Part shown: one piece after another, positions 23,033 through 34,457 of the stretch | How positions within the stretch are numbered: position 1 is the stretch's first letter | How the letters are laid out: every line of letters starts with the position of its first letter | Origin: Pseudoips prasinana | Lineage: Eukaryota; Arthropoda; Insecta; Lepidoptera; Nolidae | Reading direction: 5' to 3' | DNA: 64,000 bases | Assembly: GCA_951640165.1 (NCBI GenBank) | Contig: OX621241.1 | Coordinates: 6,086,001-6,150,000, forward strand | Program-made: the position numbers and the translations under genes | The notes under the pieces: generated by a model | The model's database searches: none | Told to the model about the DNA's origin: nothing | What the model saw: the letters and a program-made list of their open reading frames with translations, nothing else

Positions 23033-23095
23033 TTTTACAATTACCGCTCTTGCGCTACCTGGGAGCTTTACAATTAACGGTCTTGCGATACCCAC
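23033..23095. repeat. Two-copy 31-bp tandem duplication, diverged
   Basis: TTTACAATTACCGCTCTTGC and TTTACAATTAACGGTCTTGC follow each other about 31 bases apart, and both continue into GC(G/T)... ACC. Substitutions show that it is old. Confidence 0.6.
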
Positions 23096-23104
23096 ATACA
23101 AGCT

Positions 23105-23250
23105 TACCTCGACGATCGTAAGATCTTCGGTTCATTTTGATGAGACCTGCCCATGCTTGGTCTCCGGGTTCGTGCTCGCCACTCGAGAAACTTTCTGCCT
23201 CAGTCACCGTCGATTCTATGAGCTATGTGCCTTGCCCACTACAGTTTGGA
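23105..23250 (-). mobile_element. RTE-type LINE fragment, inverted
   Basis: The minus strand translates, with one stop, as WARHIAHRIDGD then GRKFLEWRARTRRPSMGR. This matches the GHIARRxDGRW ... LEWxPRTxxRSxGR pattern of RTE reverse transcriptase C-termini. A plus-strand 62-codon frame over it is a shadow. Confidence 0.6.
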
Positions 23251-23574
23251 AATTTTTCGAGGCCATGTCGCTTACTTAGATTCGCCTGCGGATTTAGGAT
23301 TTTCTGTTTCGATCTCACATGGTAACTTCGAGCGTAATCCTCTCCTTCGAGTTTGGGTAATTTTGAGTCTTTTTATATTAAACCGATTTTTTCTGTCATG
23401 CTGAGCAACTGTCATCGTGTAAGGAAAGTGTCAAGTCAGGAGGAAAAAAACTACCATCTGCAAGCTATTCCGGCGTGCACTGCCAAATCCGCTAGAGGTA
23501 CACATCCTACTAACATGTTAAATGCGTAAAATTGTGAGTAAGACGTATGGGTGTATGTATGTTACTCTTTTACG

Positions 23575-23625
23575 CCTAAACTACTTTAACACGGGTGAAA
23601 CCGCGGGGCATAGCTAGTTATATTA
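23575..23625 (-). repeat. Family G repeat fragment, inverted
   Basis: AACACGGGTGAAACCGCGGGGCATAGCTAG is the reverse complement of the family G head (CTAGCTATGCCCCGCGGTTT). Confidence 0.55.
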
Positions 23626-24512
23626 TATAATTTTATTATTATTAAAACGAATTGGGGTCGTGGAAGCTTATATAACTTTGCCTCATAATAGTTATAATAA
23701 AAAAAATCCTTCGTGTTCTTATGAGGTAGACATCACATAGATGAACTTTTGTCCTCACATCATTTTAATAATGTAGACGGTTAGGGCTGTTTTGGTAGAA
23801 CAAGTGTAACACCTGTGGCTTTATTCAATTGTCTGTTACAAACAAGGACATCATCCATACGAACCATGTTTCTATAGGAATCTTCTAGAAACATTTTGTA
23901 TCCAAGCAATCGTAATGTCATCGTGATTTATTCTCACTTCACACTTTAAATCTTCCGAACAATACAAGTACGGAACCCACAATACAAGGAACTGCCATTT
24001 GCATATTTCTAATTAATTGTTTACAATTAATATCTTCACGTGCTCAAGGCTTATCAGAAGATCGGAACAGCACATCGATGGTAACTCATTATTGACAAAA
24101 TGACTCTTATTATGGTATATTAGGATCATCAGAGTTACGCGTAAATTGCGGTGTGGATCAGGTGATCGCGAAACAAAAGGCGTCATTTGAAGCTGAGTCA
24201 GTGACCTTGCCGTCCCTGCGCCACGCGCCGGCGCACCATTTCACGTCACAAATAAAATCTACATTTTTTATTTATATTATTATTTGTAATGTGCGCGCTG
24301 TTATAGGCCTTAACTATAAATATTATAAATGCGAATATGAGTTTATTTGTTAATTACGCTTTCAAACCTTAACGAATCAACCAATCATCTTCAATTTTGC
24401 ACACCCAATGCCCTTTTCTACACCTTTGACGACGTTAGCAGGTCACAGGTACATAGTACTTTTCATCTATAAATTAAAGGTTATAAGTTATAGATTAAGA
24501 CGATACGATTAA

Positions 24513-24710
24513 CGCAATGATTAAGACGGTCGCCTCGCCCCTGGGTTCGATTCCTGGGTTTGATAACCCCACAGGGCAACTATTTGTGTAACCCATAAGT
24601 TTGTCTGGCTCTAGGTTTACTCATGTGTCCGTCAGTTATATGTTTGTTAGTAGACACAAGGATTAATTTCCCAATTGCTGGCGTTACCTTTAAGAATACG
24701 AGTAAATAAA
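24513..24710 (+). mobile_element. tRNA-headed SINE (family H)
   Basis: The B-box-like CCTGGGTTCGATTCCTGGG is followed by CAGGGCAACTATTTGTGTAA, GTGTCCGTCAGTTATATGTTT and AGGATTAATTTCCC. The same order of blocks is seen at 28.8 kb. The 5' end is degraded. Confidence 0.6.
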
Positions 24711-25081
24711 TAATAGGTATTAGTCTAAATTCATAATTTACCCGGTATAAGGTATCGGGTATGTTTAGTTGTGTACGGGAGAAGCAGATAGTGGAAAAGA
24801 CGTCGTCATGGTAACTAGTCACCGTAGCCGGAATTAAAAGGGTAATATTAGAGTAAAATATCTTTAAGCCTTAATCACAAAAGAAACTGGTGAGGTTGTT
24901 TATCCGCCACTTTTACTTGGAAAATAGGAAGAGGTGCAATGTTGTTATTACAAACTCATTCTCGGTATCAGCTGCGCCGGCGCCGATACAGCACGTAGTA
25001 GTCATGATTCCCTGTTTTATCGTTAGTGATAAGTGTTGCCATACAGTGAATAATAATAAGTTATAACATAATATATGTATA

Positions 25082-25366
25082 CTTTTATCCTAATGTGGCA
25101 CTTACGGGGCAGTCTTTGAGGATCCTCGATAGAGGTGGAAACTATTTTTACACTTCTAATCTAAATAATCTACAATAAAATAGTTATCCATATAGCTCAT
25201 GGGAAGCGTTATGTGACGATGTCGCGAGTTCCGTGAATTTTGTTCAACCAAAAATATACCTAAAAATGTTCCCTTTAAAAGTCTGCTTCCCGGTATTACA
25301 CGTAAAAGGCAAAGTAAGAATGTAAGCTAGGGCGCATGTAAAGGGAGTGCCACATTAGGATAAAAG
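25082..25366. mobile_element. 285-bp element with 21-bp perfect terminal inverted repeats
   Basis: The left end starts CTTTTATCCTAATGTGGCAC (25082-25102) and the right end (25346-25366) is its exact reverse complement over 21 bp. The interior has no coding frame. A target duplication is not obvious. An internal block matches 13.5 kb. It is a MITE-like element of unknown superfamily. Confidence 0.65.
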
Positions 25367-25959
25367 CTTGACTAAAACAGTGCAGTGCCGCATTAATACC
25401 GCGGCTCCCCCATCATTACGCGACAGTCTGATGAGTCCTTTATTGTTGCGCGTCTGGGAGGAATTTTTGATACTTGTAGCGAAAAACTTATGTTTGAGAA
25501 CGCATTGAAAGAAAGATACAGAAAGAGACTACTTACATAAGTCAAAGAAAAGTAAACGTCGTGAAGACAGATCAGTGGTTACACTTACATTATGAAAACC
25601 GGCCTAAAAGCCGAAGTAACAAAATGCAGTTAAGGTGAATTGTCTTTGCCGACTCCTCTGCATATCGGAGTTGGCAGCACTGTTATAAATCATTTCTTTC
25701 TCTTCCCTCTATTATGATGTAGGTAAATACCTTACCTAACGTTAATATCGTTAAGAGGGTAGTTGACTGATGTCTGATTTTATATTTATTCGTATAAGCA
25801 ATAAAATGTCTCAGGCCCTCTCTGTCTGTCGGTCTGTCTGTTGACAAAGTTTTCAAGCTTTGCTTCCTCTTTCATCATAGGCTGTAGAACGCCCTTCTGA
25901 ACGACGTGTATCCATATTCACATAACATGGGTTTATTTAAGGCTAGAGTGAACTGTCAT

Positions 25960-26050
25960 CTTATGAGTGGGCGCGGTCCACCTTAGCCAACATCTTCACT
26001 TACCATCAGGTGAGATCGTGATCAAGCGCAAACCCATCCAACATATAAAA
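25960..26050 (-). repeat. Repeat fragment with CACCTGATGGTAAG block, inverted
   Basis: CTTACCATCAGGTGAGATCG and GTGGGCGCGGTCCACCTTAG are known blocks of a common lepidopteran repeat, here on the minus strand. Forward relatives are at 32.25 and 42.63 kb. Confidence 0.5.
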
Positions 26051-27139
26051 AAACCACAGAGTAGATCTCTGATATACTGTAGCTTAGTTCAGTAGAGTCA
26101 ATAACATTCCCTTTAAGCATGCTCACTAACTTTTAAGAAAATACGGTAAAAATTATAAGAGAGTATGCAGGGATGGGTAGGATGGATACGAACCTTATAT
26201 TTAATCACTTTTCACTTCCTAATCATGGTAGGACAGCAACGGAGAGTCAGAAGGACTGTCCTGGACCCTAGGGAAGAGTGTGTCCACCAGTCTTTACAGA
26301 AGACTTGTATGTTAAACTTGTGTTAACTTTGTGTCAACGTTGTTTATCCTTTAACATGGCTCAACAACTGTTAGCTTATACAGTCAGCAGCGACTACTGA
26401 ACACTCTTAAAGCTCCGTAGCTCTATTAAATTATAATAAGATAACAAAAGTGATCAATCACATACCTATTGTATAGAAAGCAACACTACCGTAACAACTC
26501 TAGCTCAACAAATCCAGGTCATCTAGCTAAGCAGCGCACAACGCAACACAAAAAAACACGAACTTAGAATAGCTATTAAAAGATAAGGAGGACAATCATT
26601 AAAATGTTTCAACTCAATATAGTTACCATGCTAAAAATAAAAAGCTTACCGGATGTGCATTAGTGACGTAACATTGCATACCGATACAACACACGTTATA
26701 TCAGAACCCTGCGGTGTAATTAAATAAAACTTTTAGCTGAGAAATATGAGGAAAATCTAAATATCACATACATGTATCATAGCTTTATGATTTCTAACGC
26801 ATACCTAGGTAATTAGAATCATGTTTATTATAAAATAGACAGGCACAGTTTACATACGAGGAAAATACAATCTTCCTTGTACAGGAGGTGCAGGTTCAAA
26901 ACGTAATATCCCCGACAAAATCAATTAGCTTAATTAATTTATAAATCAAATTGACGTGTATATTTAATAATTTTATTAATCACTTTGACATTTATATCCA
27001 CTTTACAATCTTGATAAAGAATACGACGAGTAAGAAAACAACAAAGGAATTAATTAACTATGCCAATGCAATGGTACGATGTACAGTGTACTAAAATGAA
27101 AATCTACCACCTTTAAACTTTGTGTAATGCGAATAAATG

Positions 27140-27420
27140 AATTGATTGATAATATTCACAAAAAAAACCGACTTCAAAAAGACTTCTGATTCCAAAACAA
27201 ATTAGAATGCACTAAAAAAAATGCCTATTTAAGACTTATTTGGTTGTCTCATGGATGCCATTGTCAGAACTGAAATAGGACCACACAGAAAGCACCAACT
27301 TTCAAATAAAAAAAGAATCTTCCAAATCGGTTCACCCTGTCGAAAGTTCTGCGGTAACAAACATAAAAAAAACACAATCGAACTGAGAACCTCCTCCGTT
27401 TTCTTAGTTCAAAAAAAAAA
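27140..27420. repeat. Repeat with AAAACCGACTTCAAAAA block
   Basis: AAAACCGACTTCAAAAAGAC, ATTCCAAAACAAATTAGAAT and AATCTTCCAAATCGGTTCA occur in this order. I recognise this from many lepidopteran sequences; it is probably a LINE-derived tail. Confidence 0.6.
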
Positions 27421-27453
27421 ATAGCTCTAATCACGATCTTCGATTCACGATCG

Positions 27454-27512
27454 ACTTTCTGAAATAAATATTATTATTATTATGAATAATACTAATATTT
27501 ATTTCAGAAAGT
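27454..27512. repeat. Perfect hairpin, 20-bp arms, 19-bp loop
   Basis: ACTTTCTGAAATAAATATTA (27454-27473) and its exact reverse complement (27493-27512) enclose an AT-rich loop of TTA/TAT repeats. Confidence 0.85.
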
Positions 27513-27712
27513 TACAGATTCTTAAGTTAAACAGTGGGTACATAATCATAATAAATTTCGCTCAAACATTGCGTATTTTATGCTCATACTTATATTATTA
27601 GATGATCTGTACAAAATACAATAACCCTGCCTCTTAAACTAGGCAAGCCTGTGTCTTAAGAGACAGAAAGAGATTTACTTCAGCACTACAATAATTTAGG
27701 AGAATAATCACT

Positions 27713-27762
27713 TCTTAGGCTGTGGAATGAACTGCCAAATAACTTCATTATTAAGTAGTAGA
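27713..27762 (+). mobile_element. Possible LINE reverse-transcriptase tail fragment
   Basis: The plus strand reads LLRLWNELPNNFIIK. RLWNELP is typical of the region near the C-terminus of CR1/Jockey-type proteins. Only about 15 codons remain, so the call is weak. Confidence 0.3.
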
Positions 27763-27851
27763 AGTAGACGTATAGAAAACTCTGGGTACAAGCGCTTACT
27801 ACCAAACAGGCACTATATGCTTCTTTACTGACGTCATAATAAAACTAACTA

Positions 27852-28045
27852 AAAACCGGCCAATGCGATGTGGACCGCAGGATTCCGTACCATTAACTTT
27901 AAAAAACGGCAATAATGTCACGTTATTTGTTGTGATAGCGGCAACAGAAATACATCTGTGAAAATTTCAACTGTCTAACACGGTTCATGAGATAAAGCCC
28001 GGTGGCAGAAGGAGAGACAGACAGACAGCGGAGTCTTAATAATAA
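27852..28045 (+). repeat. Family E repeat, diverged copy
   Basis: AACCGGCCAATGCGATGTGG, ACAGAAATACATCTGTGAAAA, ACGGTTCATGAGATAAAGCC and GACAGACAGACAGCGGAGTC match the 12.66-kb copy. The terminal ACGGAACCCTA is lost. Confidence 0.6.
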
Positions 28046-28754
28046 GTAAGATATACGTATAGTAAAAACTTAAATCATGCAAGTGAAATTTCTATAGAAT
28101 TGCAATTATTCACTTACCTATACGTTTTCTGCAAAAAGCCATCGCAAAAAGGGCAATTAAATGAGGCGCCGAAAGGACAATAAAATTTAGCCAAACGTTT
28201 GTACGACATCGTCCATCGTCGTAAACGCGATTCATCAAAAACAAACTAAAATAACACTTGATGACGCGTAATTAATGTCTTCCTTGATGTGAGATCCGAC
28301 CACGCATTTAACAAGATTTATTTAGACACGTAAAACCACGATGTTGATGATATTTCGCCATTTAGTTAAAGCATCTTCTTTTAAACTTGTTTAACCAGTT
28401 TTGCTGCACGTAAACACGGCAGAAAAATCGTTAAGTGCATTCATAGTTCCGATATTGATAAATCAGTAACAATTATATCGGTCCCAATTAATTTCAATTC
28501 AGCATGCTTCAAAACTTAAGCGGAAGAGTAAAAATTATTTATGTATAAAAAATACAATTGTAAAACTAACTACAACGCTTTGTTTGTTCAGTTTTATTTG
28601 CCTAGGACTTTAATAGACTCCAGTAACAATGATATTACAAATAGCAATATGGCGTAAGGTTTTACTGATGATTATATGGATGTAATTCCCTAAGAAAATA
28701 GGTAGAATAATGATGTCGATAGTTCACATTCACATCTGACAAAAATTCCCCGTC

Positions 28755-28940
28755 AATGAAAAAGTCACCTTGCCACTTCGTGTCTTGGGTTCGATTCCCG
28801 CCGCAGGACGAATATTAGTGTGAGCCATTAATAGTAGTTCTGATGTACTTTGTGTCCGTCAATTATAGGTATGTTTGTAAAGGACCCCTCGGCACAGAGA
28901 TTAATTTACCTTAGTCGCGTAAAAAGTATTTTTTTTATTC
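28755..28940 (+). mobile_element. tRNA-headed SINE (family H)
   Basis: CTTGGGTTCGATTCCCGCC is followed by GTGTCCGTCAATTATAGGTATGT and CAGAGATTAATTTACC, the same order as at 24.5 kb. The A-box part is weak. Confidence 0.6.
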
Positions 28941-29550
28941 AAAGACTAACCTAACCACCCATGGGAGATAAATGCTGTATCACGAGGGAACTAACAATCA
29001 TGCAAGGCCCGCACCACAGTTATTTAATCATGTATTTACAGATGTATGCCATCAAAGAGAAATTAGGGGACAAAAAACAACCTTTCTTCAGTAATAAATC
29101 ATTCTTCAAGAAGACCAATGTTGACATTAAAGAATCGGTTAATACTAATAATCCATAGACATTAACAGAACAAATACTACACAAAAAACGAAGATAAACG
29201 ATAATACAACTGAAATATGACAGGCGTGACTTCGATATTAAAACTGCATTGTCGTCTACAAACGTCCACAGTCATCGTCATTTGCGTGGGAGTTCATTGT
29301 CATTTTAACCATATCAGCCATTAACATAATCATGTTTTTTGCTAGTTAAAAGATTGTAGGTATTTGCTAATCTTCTAATGCCGGTTTTTGCTCCAAATGG
29401 ATTAAGGATCTTGCTATTTAATCGGTTCTCCGTGCAAAATTGAAGAAGGTACTAAATCCAACTCGGTTTTCGAGTGCTTAAAATCCTGTCTACATATATA
29501 CATTTTAAGACACTACGTGTTTATAATACAAACGTGATTAGCTATTGACC

Positions 29551-29790
29551 ATGACCGAATGTTATCAACAACAGCCAATTAGTATTTCCAATAAATTGTG
29601 TGACAATGCATCACTAGGCGTAATCCACATACCACCTAAAACCATGTCAAGTACAAACAGCCAAGAATCTACGATTACAAAACACTACGATCATGAAATT
29701 CCAAATGTATCAGATGAACTGAACCCAGCCGGCGCCAGCATCAACCATCTATTTACGCAACTTACCATTTCACATCTTAAGAGTAGGTGA
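29551..29790 (+). CDS. Possible first coding exon, unrecognised
   Basis: The ATG at 29551 opens 79 codons rich in Ser, Thr, Asn and Ile, with no recognisable domain. Just before the stop a donor-like AG/GTGAAT is present near 29785. It could be a 5' exon of a host gene with long introns, but no partner exon was found, and the frame is short enough to occur by chance. Confidence 0.15.
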   Translation: MTECYQQQPISISNKLCDNASLGVIHIPPKTMSSTNSQESTITKHYDHEIPNVSDELNPAGASINHLFTQLTISHLKSR

Positions 29791-31942
29791 ATTGAATTTT
29801 GATAGTGGTTTTTACCTCACTATCTATGTCGCGGTAGTAAACTGTGCGCCGGTACAGTTAGGAATCTGATACGTGAGTGTGGCATTCTGAATGTGCGCCT
29901 ACGCCTTGAGATCATCCGACTGGGTCGTTTTGTTACGATACAACTACGGTGGTGATAATCTATATACATAATTAATCATGGTATATAAAATGAATAATAT
30001 AGTTTTACTGATCTCGATAATTTGCAATTGAAAACTTAATTAGATGTACTAGACGGCATTGTTACAGCGGAGACTTCCGACAGAAGCTAAGTTATTCAAC
30101 CACCCACGCCAAATTAGCTGTGATCACTTTGCATTAGGAATAACACTATTGTCGCGCTGATATTCAATTACGAGGAACCCATAAATGTATGTCAGCGGTC
30201 TTAGATGTATGCAATACGTTAATTGTGTAATTTGATTTATGCGCCTTGTCACAAAGTCACAACAGCAAAGAGAACGCAAAGCACGTGGTACATGTTAACG
30301 ATATTGTGTGATCCAATGATACCGATTAATCGTCGTTTATACGCTGTGTGGGAAGATCGACAACATATCCGATATTTTCTACATTATACGGTTAATTTAC
30401 AAGCCGCAAGCTGATTATGGTAAAACGACAAAGACCGTTACGCATAATATTAGTGTTATAGAATGTCTAAAGTATTTAGATAACCGTTACTTTGCTGCTA
30501 TTTGGGGAAACAATGACACGTGACCCTGAATGTGTGGCCGCCTTTGAAGATCTGCATCCTAAACAAACGAATGGAGCGGAACGTTCATTGTTTATCATTC
30601 AAACAAGGGGATACCGCCCGCCCTTGTAAACAACATGTTTCGCGTGCATTAACGCTCCGTAATCGAATGGTCGGAGTAGCACGTATATAGATTTATAACA
30701 CAAACATATTAAGGCATTTTATGCTTTGCATAATAAATACCAGAGACCAATTTACTTTTATCAGTCATTTAGGATCTTTCTATTCCAAACAGTGGTTACT
30801 TTATATTACAAACAGCCCCACGTTGGGCGCCAACGAGATTATGCACTCGCCACGTGGTCCCTTACGCTTTAATACTTCTATACTTATGTTTCCATGTTTA
30901 TATTACATAGTTCAGTGAACAAAGGACCTCCTGGGTGGATTCACCCTATGAATCGCCACCCTCTAGAATGGAAAGGCCTTTGTAGAGAGGCCACGTGTCC
31001 AGAGGCCACCGATAGTAATTTAAAAGTGGTAAAGCTAGACTATTAACAATAATTGAGTATAAATCTTTGAGATTGCGCAAGGCCACGTGTGATTCTGACA
31101 GTTTAAATATAAATTTACAATAGTTAATGTTTCAAGGGTGCCATTGAAAGTAATAAGCAACTAAATAAATACAGATTGTTACAACAAATGAAGGCAAGGC
31201 TTAATATTTCAGATTAACGTGTCCAAAGAGTTGATTCGTAAGCTATAGTGCTATATTACAAAAAAAATAGTATTAAAATAACAGTGTATAACTTGTCTAA
31301 ATTTCCAAAACTTAAAAATCTTCAATTGACAATTTTTACTTAGATAAATTATGTTTTCAGAAAGAAACGGGTATGTAATTAATTTATTTGATTGATAATA
31401 ATTTTTATCACGAAACTGCATATCAATTTTGAGGTCACAAACAATAAAAATAGCTTAATTAAATATCCTCACAATTGTTAAAATACAAACTGCTTATGAC
31501 GCAGGACGCAGGACAGGCGTAAGTTTTAGAACACCTGCTATTGAGGTATTCAAATAAGTTTACTATTATTCTCATACCAAGAGAGAATTTGACAAAAGAT
31601 GAACTTGATTATGGCTTTACAATTATCTAGTTTCGACACCCACATGCCTATGGGTGGTCCATCGATAAAAGAACTAACAAGCAACGAAACTAATACGTGT
31701 AATGTCCAAACATCTGCGCAGGCGGACCAGTGGAGCATCTTTATAACAGGAACCTATGAAAACAAGTGCCATTGTCACGCCTACGAAGCACCGTTATATT
31801 GAGTCGACTAGTTGACCCACTTACATTGACAGACGTATGCGTTTGCTATTACCACTGAATAGCGTTCCTGACATCTCTATGTCGCTATAGAATAGGTCAT
31901 ACGGTATCAGTTTGCATTTCGTAATAGAATAGGATACGATAT
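29791..31942. other. Gene-poor stretch
   Basis: No convincing gene. Short frames at 30223-30414, 30721-30918 and 31599-31802 are treated as chance. The patch CCTGGGTGGATTCACCCTATGAATCGCCACCCTC at 30940-30965 may be repeat debris. Confidence 0.45.
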
Positions 31943-31995
31943 GACTGCCTTGTTGGTCTAGCAGTAGAATTTACAAACGCAGATAATGAGGTGAG
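31943..31995 (+). mobile_element. Family D SINE head fragment
   Basis: CTGCCTTGTTGGTCTAGCAG and GCAGATAATGAGGTGAGGC match the tRNA-like head of family D. The body is absent. Confidence 0.45.
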
Positions 31996-32244
31996 GCAAA
32001 AAGTCTTATAAAGATTTGACAGGTAACAAAAAATCTCTGTACACACTTTGAAATTGTGTCTATTGTGTTGAGACTAGTGTCTATGGGAATTTTTTATCAA
32101 AGGAGGATAGCATGGTAACTACCCAGAGGATACGCTGTCAAATTATACAATATACTTAGGACAACAAAATAAATCATATTTATGAATAGTTTGTAAGTAT
32201 TGACCGCACATAAATTACCGTAATATATTTTTTTGCATCAAAAA

Positions 32245-32400
32245 GTCGGCAAACAAGCTACTCAGCTGATGGTAATCCGTACCGTTCAGTAACAAACTAA
32301 TCACTTGTTGCCGACCTTACCCCCACCACCATGAAGTATGACGACCTTATGCAAACCCAGGAACCCAATATTTACGTAGTACCTGGACCATAATAAGGCT
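32245..32400 (+). repeat. Repeat fragment with AGCTGATGGTAA block
   Basis: GTCGGCAAACAAGCTACTCA, GCTGATGGTAATCCGTACCG and TTGCCGACCTTACCCC resemble a widespread lepidopteran repeat, the same group as at 25.97 and 42.63 kb. It is strongly diverged. Confidence 0.4.
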
Positions 32401-32566
32401 ATGCCTATCTTGTTGGTATGCGCTTGTCTAAAATACTCACAAATAACTAGTATATGCAAATCAATATGGTATACGTATGCTCAAAAACAGATTGCGCATA
32501 ATAACATCATGTCATTTCGGAAACAGTTACATATTCTGACATTATCTGTTCACGAAAGCAAATGAT

Positions 32567-32790
32567 CATTACCTATATACAAATGAACTATTTTCATGCG
32601 CCAAATATGGAAATTTTCTTCAAACCGTCCAAGCTGTGATGGATAGAAAATAGCCAAGTCAGGAAGTTTTAGGCGAACTACGTTTTCCTGTTTAGAATTC
32701 AACACAAAAGTTTCATACAGCACCTACACGTGTTTGTAAAAAACTTCCATATTTGGCGCATAAAAATAGATCATTTGTATGTAGGTAATG
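32567..32790. mobile_element. 224-bp MITE with 59-bp terminal inverted repeats
   Basis: The left arm (32567-32625) begins CATTACCTATATACAAATGA and includes ATGCGCCAAATATGGAA. The right arm (32732-32790) is its reverse complement with six mismatches in 59 bases. The interior of about 106 bp is non-coding. A target duplication is not clear. The arms make up more than half the element, so it would fold into a long hairpin. Confidence 0.75.
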
Positions 32791-33625
32791 TGCAGACGCA
32801 TAACACGTTGTGCATTATTGATGCGAGCGACTGGATCTTAACTCAGTACACTAATGGCCCACGTGTGCCGATATCGAATATCGGCTAGTCATCTCCCATT
32901 CAAATTTGACTCTAAAAGAGAGTCACTAAGATTAAATTTTGAACGCTCATTATTCTCATTCAACTCCATTATTTTATTATGATCAAACTATAACCTCCAC
33001 TGCAATATTCGTAAGTAACACTAATGCGTTTTTGTATGCAGTAGTCATAAATATGACGTATCAGGAGATACGGCGGCCTTTAAAGCCATGCAGACAATTC
33101 TTTGTAATGTTAATGGCAGATGTTATTTACAGTGAAATCTCAAGTTAACACGAATCGTGTGTCCTACGAGTCATTTAAAAACTTAACGTTATTTGATATG
33201 GCAATATTGACGGCTGTCATACTTTACGCGCGATATTTAAACCGGAATACGTTATAGCGCTTGTGGAACACGATAAAATAGTAAATTGACAGTTGAACGA
33301 AAATGTTATTTTAAAACCGTGTGGAGTCCGAGACTGGCGGTCGATAAATCCTGTTCGACGTATTCTTCAAGGGCGTGCGGCTATTTTTAGCGCGTTCCGG
33401 GCGAAGGCCGCCAGTCCAGGCCCCTGCACGAAGGACGACGCGTCCGGACGAACGCGAACGTTCGGCTTCGAATTTTAATGTTTTTTTCCCCGAATATTAA
33501 CACCAAAGGGAGCCGCCTTTTAGGGTCAGATGTACGTGACAACCTAAGCAGGTATCCATGAGGAGCGAAACGAATTGATAGAACACGTGCTGAGAAATGT
33601 AATTTAGAAATCATTTTCAAATTAA

Positions 33626-33935
33626 AGAGATTTACGGCGCGAGAAGTTAAAAGCTTAATAGGAGTTGAATGCGAAGTTGATGATACGGCTTTAGAGATAC
33701 ACGCGGCAGGTTAATAACGAAAACAGCTTAAGAAGCACTTATATTTTCTCCTTTAATGAGAAAAAACAATTTAAAGGATCAAAAATTTACGGCGCGAAAA
33801 GTTAAAAGCTTAATAGGAGTTGAATGCGAAGTTGATGATACGGCTTCAGAGATACAAGCGACAGGTTAATAACGAAAACAGCTTATGAGCACTTATATTT
33901 TCTCCATTAATGAGATAACAACATTTTAAAGGATC
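33626..33935. repeat. 155-bp unit duplicated in tandem
   Basis: Units 33626-33780 and 33781-33935 are nearly identical. Both contain TTTACGGCGCG, AAAGCTTAATAGGAGTTGAA, GCGAAGTTGATGATACGGCT and AGGTTAATAACGAAAACAGC, and end TTTAAAGGATC. Only scattered substitutions and 1-3 bp indels separate them, so the duplication is fairly recent. No coding frame spans it. Confidence 0.9.
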
Positions 33936-34312
33936 TCCTAATTAATGCGCGGATTATATTTAATGTGCTGAAAGACGAAGCTTAAATCTCTTCATAGAAT
34001 TGGTAAAGCACACAAAGCCTCACCGTCTTAACTCTCAGACAGCACGATCACGGATCAAGCATAGTTGTATAACCTCGGTGGAAAGTTCCATTAAATTTTA
34101 ATACAGAATATTATACGGTTATTTACTGTTATTATAATATTAATTTAGCATTATTGTTTGCCGATGTTATGACAATGGTGATGTAACAAGGAAAACAGGC
34201 GTAAACAAATAGACGAGGAAGATACACCAGGTCAATGCTAATTTGAACGTACGAGTAATAAAACAATAATAATATTCAAATCTTATTTATAATATTCTTA
34301 TATTAATAAGTT

Positions 34313-34457
34313 GGTACAGACGCCAGCACATCCAGCTACACCAATCTGTCAAATTTATTTTATAGATTTTCAACTTTATCACAAAAGCATAAGGTCCACT
34401 TTCAATTGGGGATATTTGACAGATTGGGGTAGCTTGATGCGCTGGCGTCTGTACATA
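34313..34457. mobile_element. MITE family A, full copy with about 45-bp inverted repeats
   Basis: The left arm runs from GGTACAGACGCCAGCACATC and the right arm ends GCTGGCGTCTGTACATA. Both contain the CCAATCTGTCAAAT block in opposite orientations. The middle (AGATTTTCAACTTTATCACA, then AAAGCATAAG) matches the inverted interior of the copy at 284-395. Its fold is a long hairpin. Confidence 0.75.

Noticed and set aside
33293..33620. Open frames on both strands in a moderately GC-rich patch
   Set aside because: No domain, no splice partner, and frames on both strands reflect composition.
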